DNA of 40,042 nt from Chitinophagaceae bacterium UBA4407 (GTDB lineage: Bacteria; Bacteroidota; Bacteroidia; Chitinophagales; Chitinophagaceae), in NCBI GenBank assembly GCA_002390845.1, contig DGQT01000070.1:1-40042 (forward strand), read 5' to 3'. The position numbers and the translations under genes were made by a program. Positions 8,401-15,780 of the stretch are shown piece after piece. A model generated the notes under the pieces. That model did not search any database, was not told the DNA's origin, and worked only from the letters and a program-made list of their open reading frames with translations. The number at the start of each line of letters is the position of its first letter. Position 1 is the stretch's first letter.

Positions 8401-9008
8401 GGGTCGATAGTTTTCAGATACGACGGCGATTCAATTAGCTGTGCACCACCACCACCCTTGCGGTGAACCATATATATTTTTATATTTCTGCGACCTTTCG
8501 CATAGATCACATAGTCGCCATCGGGAGTCCAGCAGGCACTGGGAAAATATTGGTTATTATCACTGGTAAGTTGCACGGTATCTTTTTTTTCTGTGTCAAA
8601 ATACCAAACATTGTCTGCGCCGCTGCGGTCAGAAATAAAGAGGATTTTTTTACCATCAGGGCTGTAACGCGGATGTACGTCGTAAGCCATGCCTTTGGTA
8701 AGTGCAGTAGCTTTGCCACCGGTAACCGGCATCGTGTAAAGATCTCCCATTAAATCGAAAAGAATGGTTTGCCCATCGGGGCTAACATCCAGGCTCATCC
8801 ACGATCCTTCTGTTGTATTAAAATCAATTTTTCGTTGAGGTTTTAACGGAAGGTTTTTATACTCCACGTACTTTACAGAATCCTTTTTAGTCGTGTCGGC
8901 AAAGGGGTGATCTTTAAAATAAAAATGCGCCTGTGCGCTTGCATTCATTAAAACAAGTAACACAAATAAAGACAGTTTACCAACAGTAAACCAGGTTGAA
9001 TATCTCAT
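5484..9008 (-). CDS. Exported TolB-type beta-propeller / amidohydrolase
   Basis: A 1174-aa two-part protein. A signal peptide (about 1-27, ending NASAQA) is followed by a WD40/TolB-like propeller made of PD40 repeats (about 55-680, with recurring SPDGKxI, TPDG and APDGNSIVF motifs). Next comes a Lys/Glu/Ala-rich, probably helical linker (about 690-760), then a metal-dependent amidohydrolase (about 770-1150). The hydrolase shows the metal motif DPHSH (His820, His822), GHEH (His958, His960) and GSHGE (His1060), ending with the usual LGSLEVGKLADMIIL segment. This fusion is known as a large exported hydrolase family in Bacteroidota and other bacteria; the substrate, often guessed to be a peptide or cyclic amide, is not established. 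It is monocistronic and lies outside the repeat pairs. Confidence 0.87.
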   Translation of the reverse strand: MRYSTWFTVGKLSLFVLLVLMNASAQAHFYFKDHPFADTTKKDSVKYVEYKNLPLKPQRKIDFNTTEGSWMSLDVSPDGQTILFDLMGDLYTMPVTGGKATALTKGMAYDVHPRYSPDGKKILFISDRSGADNVWYFDTEKKDTVQLTSDNNQYFPSACWTPDGDYVIYAKGRRNIKIYMVHRKGGGGAQLIESPSYLKTIDPAVSADGRYVYYSQRFGAWNYNANLPQYEIGVYDRENGKMNTITSRYGSAFTPTLSKDGKWMVYGTRFEDKTGLVLRNMQTSDEKWIAYPVQRDEQESIAPLGVLPAMAFTPDSKAIIATYGGKFHRIPIDGSAITDISFNADINLELGPQLAFKYPVSDTAFQQSTQIRDAVPSPDGKHLAFTVLNRLYVMDYPNGTPKRLTTNEFTEAQPTWAPDGNSIVFTTWNADGGNLYRITLSGKTAGTQKLTKEPGLYQNPIFNLAGDRIAFLRSKARVYKESYGPGYDGSEDDLCWIPSTGGDINLIDKSLGRYNPHFVKDQPDRVYLTNGNGDLISLKWDGTDEKKIAHITGITTYGTIPTKYGRPDPEKMKCIVTAEDENDKEREMNLPSAASWITMSPTGGRALTQINNEIYVVTLPKTGKIDNISVASASDAEFPARKLTEIGGEFPSWQSDGKTVHWSLGSTHFSYDVDKAQAFEDSVEAAKKVEEKRALDSTARLDADSTLKKAADSLKKIQDSVKAKDTTAKKDIKKEEPKFKAQESDVKVFFKKDMPVGSVLMKNARIITMKGDEVIENGDILVVNNRITAVGKTGSVTAPPGTKVMDMAGKTIVPGFVDPHSHMWPNWGIHKNQIWIYAANLAYGVTTTRDPQTATTDVLTYGDMVDAGTMIGPRVYSTGPGVGYWYYNVKDSAQAESILQQYSKYFHTKYIKMYLTGNRKQRQWIITAARNQQLMPTTEGGLDFKLNMTNLLDGYPGHEHALPIYPLYNDVFKSIADAKMMVTPTLLVSYGGPFAENYFWARENPYKDPKVQNFFAYEELAQKTRRVGQWTMDEEQVFPKHAKNMKNLVEAGGLVGVGSHGEFQGLGYHWELWAMQSGGMRTIDALKTATILGATGLGLDKDLGSLEVGKLADMIILEKNPLENIRNTNTIQYVMKNGRLYDGNTCDEVYPQQRKLDKSEWKYDKPTMNTNIKE

Positions 9009-9100
9009 GAGCAGGTGATTTAGAGAAGGAAATTAAGAAAGTTCGTTCTACCAAACCAAATAGCCTAAAGGAAATTTTATGAATGGTAAACAAGAAAGAA

Positions 9101-9200
9101 GTTTTTGGACCGGGCAATTGTGCTTCTATGAAGCTTTTGTTGCGTCGCACTCTTGTACTTTTGGTAAGGTTATTGAGCTTTTATCTAAGCGTAGATTTTA
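9101..9200 (+). repeat. Interspersed repeat copy 4 (left end of pair with 10546)
   Basis: A full-length copy: outer GTTTTTGGACCGGGCAATTG, CTATGAAGCTTTTG, core TTGCGTCGCACTCTTGTAC, inner TTGAGCTTTTATCTAAGCGTAGATTTTA. It lies between the amidohydrolase start and the aminotransferase stop, which is 15 bp away. The CACTCTT variant is shared with its partner. Confidence 0.85.
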
Positions 9201-9214
9201 GCTACAAATTTTCA

Positions 9215-10402
9215 TCAGCTTAAAGCCTCTTCTATCGCTTCATTAATTAATTCGCAAACTTTCGCCAGTTCTTCATTGGTAATAATCAATGGCGGCGCAA
9301 CGCGCAGGCATTCCGGTGCAAACAAAAACCAGTCTGTGATCAAACCTTTTTCAATGCAACGGTCAATTACTTTTTTATTGGTTTCGAAACTATCAAACCT
9401 GAGGGAGGCCCATAACCCGCAACTTTTAATTTCAAGTATTTTTGAATGGTTGATATATTTAAGAATGATCTGTTCTTTACTTCTTACTTCTTCAATAAGC
9501 CCTTCTTCAAGTAATACTTCAAATGCTGCTTTACCTGCTACACAGGAAACAGGATGCCCGCCAAAGGTTGTGATATGGCCCAGTACTGGATCGTAACTTA
9601 AAGTGCTCATCAGTTTTATGTCTGCGATAAAGGCACCGAGAGGCATACCGCCGCCCAACGCCTTGCCAAGTAGTAAAATGTCGGGCACAACATCAAATTG
9701 TTCAAAAGCCCAAAGCGTACCGGTTCGGCCAAAACCTGCCTGTATTTCGTCGAATATTATTAACGCACAATGTTCATCGCATTCTTTACGGATTGCCTGC
9801 AGCCATTCTTTTGGTGATTTTGTAACACCGCTTTCTGCCTGAACGGTTTCAAGAATTACGCAACAGGTAGAACTATCAATTGCTTCAATCGCTTCTTCAC
9901 TCCCGTAATCAAAGTGATAAATATCTGGCAGTAACGGACGAAATGCATTTCGCCAATACTCGCTGCCCATAACACTTAGTGCACCCTGTGTGCTTCCGTG
10001 ATAACTATTGTTGAATGCAATAATCTTAGAACGGCCTGTTACCCGTTTGGCTAATTTCATGGCTCCTTCAGTGGCTTCGGCACCGCTGTTGGTGAAGTAA
10101 ACTGAATTGAGTGTTGAAGGTAAATGATCGGTTAACAACTTTGCATAGGCAACCTGTGGCGTTTGAATAAATTCGCCGTAAACAATCAGGTGCATGTATT
10201 TGGCGGCTTGTTTTTGAACAGCTTCGATAACCTTAGGATTGGAATGGCCGATATTGGCCACGCTAAAACCTGAAATAAGATCGACATAAGCTTTACCATT
10301 TGCATCGTACTGATGAATACCTTTTGCACTGGTAATCTCCAAACCAATGGGCGAAGAAGAAGTTTGGGCTACATGCTGTAAAAATAATTGTCGTTGGTTC
10401 AT
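9215..10402 (-). CDS. Class III PLP aminotransferase
   Basis: A 395-aa fold-type I, class III aminotransferase of the acetylornithine/ornithine/4-aminobutyrate type. Cofactor features are SGAEATEGAMKLAK (phosphate-binding region, about 108-121), SYHGSTQGALS (about 134-144), LIIFDEIQAGFGRTG with the pyridine-N Asp (about 215-229) and LLLGKALGGGMPLGAF carrying the Schiff-base Lys (about 245-260). Length and motifs are complete. No arg, pro or lys pathway gene is adjacent, so the amino donor cannot be assigned. It is the only gene inside the repeat pair 9101/10546, whose two ends share the same core variant. Confidence 0.9.
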   Translation of the reverse strand: MNQRQLFLQHVAQTSSSPIGLEITSAKGIHQYDANGKAYVDLISGFSVANIGHSNPKVIEAVQKQAAKYMHLIVYGEFIQTPQVAYAKLLTDHLPSTLNSVYFTNSGAEATEGAMKLAKRVTGRSKIIAFNNSYHGSTQGALSVMGSEYWRNAFRPLLPDIYHFDYGSEEAIEAIDSSTCCVILETVQAESGVTKSPKEWLQAIRKECDEHCALIIFDEIQAGFGRTGTLWAFEQFDVVPDILLLGKALGGGMPLGAFIADIKLMSTLSYDPVLGHITTFGGHPVSCVAGKAAFEVLLEEGLIEEVRSKEQIILKYINHSKILEIKSCGLWASLRFDSFETNKKVIDRCIEKGLITDWFLFAPECLRVAPPLIITNEELAKVCELINEAIEEALS

Positions 10403-10545
10403 TGCTGCTGCTGGTTGCTGAGGCTTTTAAAAAAGAAGCGTAAAGTTAGCAGAAGTTGTTTGTTCCCTTTAAATTCGTGTATGCTATCTGGGCAGGGTTT
10501 TACTGGCGGATATTAAGACGATGGCATTAGGTGCTGCAAAATGAT

Positions 10546-10616
10546 TGGAACGTACAAGAGTGCGACGCAACTAAAGTCTTATAGTAGCAATGCAGTCCAG
10601 TCAAAAAAAATGTATT
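10546..10616 (-). repeat. Interspersed repeat copy 5 (right end of pair with 9101)
   Basis: On the minus strand: outer AATACATTTTTTTTGACTGGAC, then TTAGTTGCGTCGCACTCTTG and GTACGTTCC. The core equals that of copy 4. The outer end lies about 30 bp from the start of the gamma-carbonic anhydrase gene. Confidence 0.85.
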
Positions 10617-10647
10617 TTGGTTTTCTGTCTCATTAAATAATTAATAA

Positions 10648-11178
10648 ATGGCTATTATACTTCCTGTACTGGGTAAGCACCCGCAATTTGGTAACAACTG
10701 TTTTATTGCACCAAATGCTACTATTGTTGGCGATGTGATAATGGGCGATGAATGCAGCGTTTGGTTTAATACCGTAATTCGCGGCGATGTGCATTATATA
10801 AAAATGGGCAATAAAGTAAATGTTCAGGATGGCGCTATTATACATTGCACCTATCAAAAGAACCCTACGAATATTGGCAGCAATGTTTCTATTGGGCATA
10901 ATGCGCTGGTACATGGCTGCACTGTGCATAATAACGTACTCATTGGAATGGGTGCAATTGTTATGGATCGTTGCGAAATACATAGCAATTCTATTGTGGC
11001 TGCCGGTGCTGTTTTGCTGGAGGGAACCATTGTGGAAGAAGGAAGTATTTATGCCGGGGTGCCTGCTAAAAAAGTAAAAGAGATTTCAAAAGAGTTAATT
11101 CATGGCGAGATTGACCGTATTGCCAACAACTATGTAAAATATTCTTCGTGGTTTTCTGATTTTAATGCAGCGAAATAA
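10648..11178 (+). CDS. Gamma-class carbonic anhydrase-like hexapeptide protein
   Basis: A 176-aa left-handed beta-helix protein. Hexapeptide repeats run from about residue 20 to 135 (for example ATIVGD, VNVQDG, SNVSIG, NNVLIG). The three metal-ligand histidines of the gamma-carbonic anhydrase family are present: His66 in GAIIHCT, then His84 and His89 in IGHNALVHGC. Arg45 in VIRGDVHYI is also conserved. A C-terminal helix follows. It would trimerise and bind Zn or Fe at the interfaces; many members of this YrdA/CaiE-like branch have no proven hydratase activity. ATG in a TAAATG context. Monocistronic, just outside repeat copy 5. Confidence 0.9.
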   Translation: MAIILPVLGKHPQFGNNCFIAPNATIVGDVIMGDECSVWFNTVIRGDVHYIKMGNKVNVQDGAIIHCTYQKNPTNIGSNVSIGHNALVHGCTVHNNVLIGMGAIVMDRCEIHSNSIVAAGAVLLEGTIVEEGSIYAGVPAKKVKEISKELIHGEIDRIANNYVKYSSWFSDFNAAK

Positions 11179-11204
11179 AAACTACTATTGTCTACTGATT
11201 TTAC

Positions 11205-11278
11205 AGGATAATTTCCGGGCCGTGACCACAACTAACTGCCTGTTTATATTTAATTAATATTCCGCCGGAAATTATCCT
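11205..11278. repeat. 14-bp perfect inverted repeat after the gamma-CA gene
   Basis: AGGATAATTTCCGG (11205-11218) and CCGGAAATTATCCT (11265-11278) form a perfect stem around a 46-nt, AT-rich loop, followed by CCCTTTTAG. It begins 26 bp after the stop. It could be a long-loop terminator, an RNA structure or the ends of a tiny decayed element. Confidence 0.7.
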
Positions 11279-11344
11279 CCCTTTTAGCACGATCTTTGCC
11301 TGATATATCTCATTGCCGCATTTCTTGTTTGCTACTATCCAATA

Positions 11345-11375
11345 TTTGCGACCAATAAGCACTATTTTATATTTC
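11345..11375 (+). promoter_or_regulatory. Candidate Bacteroidota sigma-type promoter
   Basis: TTTG (11345-11348), 19 bp, then TATATTTC (11368-11375). This fits the known Bacteroidota pattern TTTG-N19-TAnnTTTG except for the last base. It would start transcription about 45-50 bp before the small protein at 11430. Pattern match only. Confidence 0.4.
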
Positions 11376-11429
11376 TGTTAATCCATATATCTTTTGATAA
11401 CGTAATATATATTAATAAAAGGGGGACTT

Positions 11430-11714
11430 ATGAAACCGAATGACTACAACACTACCTACAGTACTATTATTGATGACAGTGCATCTTTGCAGCAGTTCTA
11501 TTTATTTACAAATGAATTAAGCCGCAACAGGAAGGTTCGTTTTACAGGTAAACTTGATGAAGCGGATAATATTGAATGGAATTTCAAGTATCGTGGTTAC
11601 CCGTTAACATTGCAATACAGCATTTATAATGGCGTTACCCTTGCTCCTCAAAACGGAAAAGATGCGAAGGTTGCTGATAAGGTAGCTATTATTTTAAAAG
11701 GTAAAAATCAGTAA
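11430..11714 (+). CDS. Conserved-looking small hypothetical protein (94 aa)
   Basis: A 94-aa soluble protein that I cannot assign to a family. It has no signal peptide, an N-terminal polar region, a middle segment likely to form a beta-sheet (FRYRGYPLTLQYSI-like, about 48-66) and a Lys-rich C-terminus. The start is supported by an unusually strong Shine-Dalgarno run (GGGGG at 11421-11425, just upstream of the ATG), rare for this organism, and by a candidate promoter at 11345. Its last 7 bp overlap the 3' end of rsgA, so the two genes converge. Confidence 0.7.
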   Translation: MKPNDYNTTYSTIIDDSASLQQFYLFTNELSRNRKVRFTGKLDEADNIEWNFKYRGYPLTLQYSIYNGVTLAPQNGKDAKVADKVAIILKGKNQ

Positions 11715-12643
11715 CGGGGGCTTTTGTTTATTGATTCAAGTATGTTGTAATAACTTACATATCGCTCCATAGCAATATCGCCTTCACCGTTTTCCACAAT
11801 TCTTTTTACAGCACATCCCGGTTCATTTATATGAATGCAATTATTAAACTGGCATTCGTGTAAATGTTTTCGCATTTCAGGAAAGTAATGCGATAATTCT
11901 TCTTTTGGAATATCTGTAATTCCAAATTCTCTTATACCCGGTGTATCAATAATTTTACCACCAAAAGGAAGGTCAAACATTTCTGCGAAAGTAGTTGTAT
12001 GCATGCCTTTACCGCTCCAGCCGCTTACATCCTGCGTTCGCAGATTTATTTCAGGGAAAATTGCATTAATGAATGTTGATTTCCCTACACCACTATGCCC
12101 GGCAAGTAGTGTTACTTTATTTTTTAGTGCATCCCTTAATTCTTCAACGCCACTGTTCTGTTCAATACTGGTAAGTAAAACAGTGTATCCAATAGCAGCA
12201 TAAATTTCTTTAAGTTCATCAAATTTCTGAAGCTCTTTCTTCCTGTATAAATCAGATTTATTAAAAACAATTACCGGCGGTACATGAAAAGCTTCGGCTG
12301 CAATTAAAAAACGGTCAATGAATCCCTGGGAAGTTCGTGGCTCCTTTAAAGTAGCGAACAATAACAGCTGGTCAAGGTTAGAAGCTACAATATGCCGCTG
12401 AAAATTGTGATGCGGCGTTGTACGGGCAATATAATTTCTTCTTTCATTTATATCTGTGATGGTAACTGTTTGCTCAGTTTCATTTTCCATTTCTATTGTT
12501 ACTTCATCACCAACAGCAATAGGGTTTGTGGACGTAATGCCATCAATTTTAAAAATACCTTTTATACGGGCATTCATTGTTTCACCTGGCTCTGTTTTTA
12601 CAACATACCAGCTACCCGTAGACTTATACACAGTGGCTTTCAT
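11708..12643 (-). CDS. rsgA: Ribosome small-subunit GTPase RsgA
   Basis: A circularly permuted GTPase that matures and checks the 30S subunit. From the ATG at 12643 it is 311 aa: an N-terminal OB-fold (about 1-75), then the permuted G motifs in the order G4 (FNKSDL), G1 (GHSGVGKST) and G3 (DTPGIREFG), and a C-terminal zinc-binding region HECQFNNCIH...GCAV. The longest frame extends 34 codons further to a GTG at 12745, but that stretch is the translation of repeat copy 6 (it begins MCDATKAS) and should not be annotated as protein. It lies outside the repeat pair and converges with the small gene at 11430. Confidence 0.94.
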   Translation of the reverse strand: MKATVYKSTGSWYVVKTEPGETMNARIKGIFKIDGITSTNPIAVGDEVTIEMENETEQTVTITDINERRNYIARTTPHHNFQRHIVASNLDQLLLFATLKEPRTSQGFIDRFLIAAEAFHVPPVIVFNKSDLYRKKELQKFDELKEIYAAIGYTVLLTSIEQNSGVEELRDALKNKVTLLAGHSGVGKSTFINAIFPEINLRTQDVSGWSGKGMHTTTFAEMFDLPFGGKIIDTPGIREFGITDIPKEELSHYFPEMRKHLHECQFNNCIHINEPGCAVKRIVENGEGDIAMERYVSYYNILESINKSPRY

Positions 12644-12689
12644 TAAAACGAAGATAGTTTGAAGTTGGTAGTTTATCGTTTGTGGATGG

Positions 12690-12785
12690 GTATTTTTATG
12701 AGCCAGGCATTGGAATATGAATGAAGCTTTTGTTGCGTCGCACACTTATACTTTCATTTTATTATTGAGCTTTCAACAGCAGAAA
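12690..12785 (+). repeat. Interspersed repeat copy 6 (left end of an empty pair)
   Basis: Outer TATTTTTATGAGCCAGGC, then ATGAAGCTTTTGTTGCGTCG, CACACTTATAC and inner TTGAGCTTTCAACAGC. The inner CTTTCAACAGC is shared with its partner at 12925 and with the copy at 33976. It overlaps the false N-terminal extension of rsgA. Confidence 0.85.
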
Positions 12786-12831
12786 CATCACATTTATCTG
12801 TTGTAAAAGAATCACAATATTTTATTAAAGG

Positions 12832-12854
12832 CCGGGCACAGCCCGGTTTTTTTT
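12832..12854 (+). terminator. Orphan intrinsic terminator, plus strand
   Basis: CCGGGC-ACA-GCCCGG (12832-12846) followed by eight T. It is a strong terminator for plus-strand RNA, yet no plus-strand gene ends within 1.1 kb. It lies inside the empty repeat pair 12690/13020, with a smaller hairpin (CAACAG 12774-12779 / CTGTTG 12798-12803) upstream. It may end a small RNA. Confidence 0.7.
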
Positions 12855-12924
12855 GTCAGACCCTTTGCACATAGATAAAGCTTAATGTATTTTAGTGCAA
12901 CCATTTTTCGCAGTTGGTTGTATT

Positions 12925-13020
12925 GGCTGTTGAAAGCTGAATTGTGTATTACAGCACAAATGTGCGACGCAAGGAACGATGATTAAAATACTGCTGTTTG
13001 GCTCAAAAAAAAATATTGCA
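12925..13020 (-). repeat. Interspersed repeat copy 7 (right end of the empty pair)
   Basis: On the minus strand: outer AATATTTTTTTTTGAGCCAAAC, core TTGCGTCGCACATTTGTGC, inner CAGCTTTCAACAGCC. The inner segment matches copy 6. The 330-bp interval from copy 6 to copy 7 holds no ORF, only the orphan terminator. Confidence 0.8.
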
Positions 13021-13073
13021 AAAATTGTGCATTGGTGATAAATATTACAGCTTAGTGTTTCTATCAGCGGTAC

Positions 13074-13107
13074 AAAAAAATCCCCAACGTTACTGTTGGG
13101 GATTTTT
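13074..13107 (-). terminator. Intrinsic terminator of the sus-like operon
   Basis: Perfect 8-bp stem TCCCCAAC / GTTGGGGA (13081-13088, 13095-13102) with a 6-nt loop. On the minus strand it is followed by seven T (A-run at 13074-13080). It starts 27 bp beyond the last gene's stop. Confidence 0.85.
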
Positions 13108-13133
13108 CTAATAAAATCTTTTACGCGTTTATT

Positions 13134-14906
13134 TTATGGTGCAATAGTAACGGTTTGACTGTACTCGTCGAGCGTAATAGTGTAAGAAGCGGTAGTATCC
13201 GGTGTTTTGAAATTATTACCGCCTTCCCATTTAATTTTTCTTGGTGTGCCTGTGGCTGTACTTCCGCCGCTGTTGTCTTCATAATCAAAAGCACCCCATG
13301 CATTGCCTGCAAGGAATTTTATATCCTTACCTGCAATAAGTGTTAAGGTAGCCTGCCATTTGCCACTGCCCAAATAGGTCATCTGCGGGCTGCTACCGGG
13401 ATCCCATGCATTAACACCCTGCATACCATCGCCTACAACGCGCATTTCTGTAGCAGGTGACATTTGATAGGTTATGTTATCGGTATTTCGTCCATCCCAT
13501 ATAACGCGGTATTTACCGGCTGTGGTTATATTGGGGAAGTTTGCACCATTAATTTCCATAGTGCTGCCACTTGAGCCGGTTGATCCATAACTCATAGTAT
13601 TGTCTACTGCATAGCCACCGTTGTTCCATTGGTTATTGTCAATAAGCTTCCAGCCGTCTGTTGCTAAATCTGTGATGCCCACAAATAAATTTGTAGCGGC
13701 ATTGCCCATTGCATAATTCGGGAAAACATTGGGTGGGTTCCAGCCTGCACCAGTGGCACCCCCAACAAAACCCATTCTACCTTCGCGTATATCGTATTTA
13801 AGGGTCTTCCTGCTAAAGGTAATACGATAAACACCGCTTGCCCCTACTTTGAGGTTTGGAGTACCACCTGCTGTAGATAATGTACCACCCGAGCCGCCAT
13901 AGTTTATATCCCAGCTTCTACCCTGTGTAATTTTAAATTCAGCATTTGCCGGCAAATAAATGTACATGTAATATAAATCGTTGAGAGCATCGGCACGAAG
14001 GTCCCTTACAAATTCAGGGGCATTGCCTGGTGTCCAGTCTGAGCCATTGCCAGTAGCTGACTGATACCCGCCGGGCATATAAAATCTTAGGAGTGGCAAA
14101 TAGCTTTGTATAGTAAGCAAAACGGGGCTTGAATATACAGTTGCGCCTAATGCTGTTGTTGCTTTAATCCTGTACTCAACAGTTCCGGAATTACCGCCCG
14201 GTATTTTTGAATTAAGTGCTGTTTCATTTATTTCTCCCTGTGTAAACGATTTTTTATAAATGGAAGAACCATAAGCTATTTCGGTTGGTGCTACAAAGTT
14301 TTTGCCCGCAGAATCGTACTGCAAGGTATAGCTTACGGCACCTGTATACCCATTAAACGAACTTGTCCATGAAAAATCTACTGAATTGGAAGAAGCACTG
14401 TTTAGTTCGCAGGTAACAGATGTTGCCGATGCTGTTAAAACAGAAGAATCGCCGTAAGGGGTAACCATTACATTCACAATATTGGAAGTGTACTGTTCAT
14501 TATTATTGCTGTAAGAAGAAGTGATACGGAAATCCAGGTTATATGCTGTACCTAACGAAAACCCATAGCCAAGTAAAATAGCGTTTAGTTCTTTACCCGT
14601 AAGTGATGTGGTAAGGGTGCCTGTAACTATTTTTGTAATTTCATTTGAAAAATTTCTTCCTGCAGAATCTATTTCAAGGATATACTTGTATGTAGAAGAG
14701 TCAGATGCATATCTGGGGTTTGTCCAGGTAAAACTAACTACGCTGTTTAAAGAATCGGCTGGTGCCGGAGCAATAGAAGTTACAGAAGAGGATAGCGTTA
14801 CCGCATAGCCATTGGCATAGAATGGAAGGTCTTTTACTTTTGTACAGGCAGTAAACATAAATACTGTGATTGTACATAATAAAAAAACGCTGATTATTTT
14901 TTTCAT
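13134..14906 (-). CDS. SusE/SusF-like outer-membrane glycan-binding lipoprotein
   Basis: A 590-aa lipoprotein with lipobox FTAC (Cys21). Two SusE-type Ig-like domains (about 35-150 and 150-265; each with the FTWTNPRY or DFSWTSSF strand and a SAGRNF/SAGKNF turn) are followed by three beta-sandwich modules of the SusE/SusF starch-binding type (about 270-375, 380-482 and 485-590). These modules are rich in Trp, Gly and Asn, with recurring YRI/YTI-type strands. By analogy with SusF it would sit on the cell surface and hold alpha-glucan next to SusCD. It is last in the operon, 21 bp after the 274-aa SusE-like gene, and is followed by the terminator. Confidence 0.85.
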   Translation of the reverse strand: MKKIISVFLLCTITVFMFTACTKVKDLPFYANGYAVTLSSSVTSIAPAPADSLNSVVSFTWTNPRYASDSSTYKYILEIDSAGRNFSNEITKIVTGTLTTSLTGKELNAILLGYGFSLGTAYNLDFRITSSYSNNNEQYTSNIVNVMVTPYGDSSVLTASATSVTCELNSASSNSVDFSWTSSFNGYTGAVSYTLQYDSAGKNFVAPTEIAYGSSIYKKSFTQGEINETALNSKIPGGNSGTVEYRIKATTALGATVYSSPVLLTIQSYLPLLRFYMPGGYQSATGNGSDWTPGNAPEFVRDLRADALNDLYYMYIYLPANAEFKITQGRSWDINYGGSGGTLSTAGGTPNLKVGASGVYRITFSRKTLKYDIREGRMGFVGGATGAGWNPPNVFPNYAMGNAATNLFVGITDLATDGWKLIDNNQWNNGGYAVDNTMSYGSTGSSGSTMEINGANFPNITTAGKYRVIWDGRNTDNITYQMSPATEMRVVGDGMQGVNAWDPGSSPQMTYLGSGKWQATLTLIAGKDIKFLAGNAWGAFDYEDNSGGSTATGTPRKIKWEGGNNFKTPDTTASYTITLDEYSQTVTIAP

Positions 14907-14927
14907 AATATAAAAATTAGAAATTAA

Positions 14928-15752
14928 TTATTGTTTTGCAACTGTGTACTTTCCTGTTTTAAAGTTTATGGTAACCTTATACAACCCACCCAGAGAAGGT
15001 GTAGGAATTGCTGAAGGGTCACTTTGCCCGGGTAAACCCAGATTATAACCCAAATCACCTCCGGTAGCACTTGGCCCGCCGTACTGAGGTTGCCACTGAG
15101 TTAAAGTTGACAGGAACTTATAATAAAACCCTGGAGTAAAATTCATAACAATGTAATATTCTGTTGTACTGGCTTTTGTGCATTGCTGCCCTGTGGGAGG
15201 GTTATTAGTCCATCCGCTGGGTGTACCATCGCCGGTAATGTATAATTCGCCCGTTGGAGGAACGGGAACGGCTACATCAAGATAGGGGGTAATAGATGAC
15301 TGTATTACATTCGAATATAATGGCACACTGTTGTTTACAAGTGTAGCTTTTATCCTGAATTCTAAATTGTGCAGCATATTTTCCTGTAGGTTTAGCTTTG
15401 TAAGTATCGTATTCAATTCTTTTACTGTAAAAACTAGGCTTAAATCCCTTGCTATTGATACTTCCTGAATAGAGGGGCTTGTAAAGTTTGCGCCCGCAGT
15501 ATCAACCTGTAGCAGGTAATTTACGTCCTGGGAACTTATGCCTGTTGTAAAATTGTAATTAGGGTTTGTCCATGTAAATACTGCAGCTTCTTTAGCGGCA
15601 TCAGCAATTGTAAGATTTTCTATGGATATACTGCCTGTTAATACAGGTGCAGTACCGCCTTCAAGGTAGATCTTATTTTCATCCTTTTCGCAAGACCAAA
15701 GTACCGCTGCAAGCAAAAACGAAAGGGACAGCAATTTTGATATATTTTTCAT
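14928..15752 (-). CDS. SusE-like outer-membrane lipoprotein
   Basis: A 274-aa lipoprotein with lipobox LWSC (Cys21). It has an N-terminal SusE-type domain (about 35-155, including AVFTWTNPNYNF and VDTAGANF), a short Pro-rich linker (VAVPVPPTG, about 155-163) and one starch-binding-type beta-sandwich (about 164-274, starting LYITGDGTPSGW and ending YKVTINFKTGKYTVAK). It is a shorter relative of the downstream 590-aa protein, sharing the N-terminal domain and one module. It is third in the operon, 28 bp after susD. The ligand is probably starch or maltodextrin, inferred from family and order. Confidence 0.85.
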   Translation of the reverse strand: MKNISKLLSLSFLLAAVLWSCEKDENKIYLEGGTAPVLTGSISIENLTIADAAKEAAVFTWTNPNYNFTTGISSQDVNYLLQVDTAGANFTSPSIQEVSIARDLSLVFTVKELNTILTKLNLQENMLHNLEFRIKATLVNNSVPLYSNVIQSSITPYLDVAVPVPPTGELYITGDGTPSGWTNNPPTGQQCTKASTTEYYIVMNFTPGFYYKFLSTLTQWQPQYGGPSATGGDLGYNLGLPGQSDPSAIPTPSLGGLYKVTINFKTGKYTVAKQ

Positions 15753-15780
15753 TTTAAACTGATTTTTTGTCTATAAAAAT

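Noticed and set aside
5484..8753. Many 60-190-aa plus-strand frames across the amidohydrolase gene
   Set aside because: Shadows of one long, well-supported minus-strand gene.
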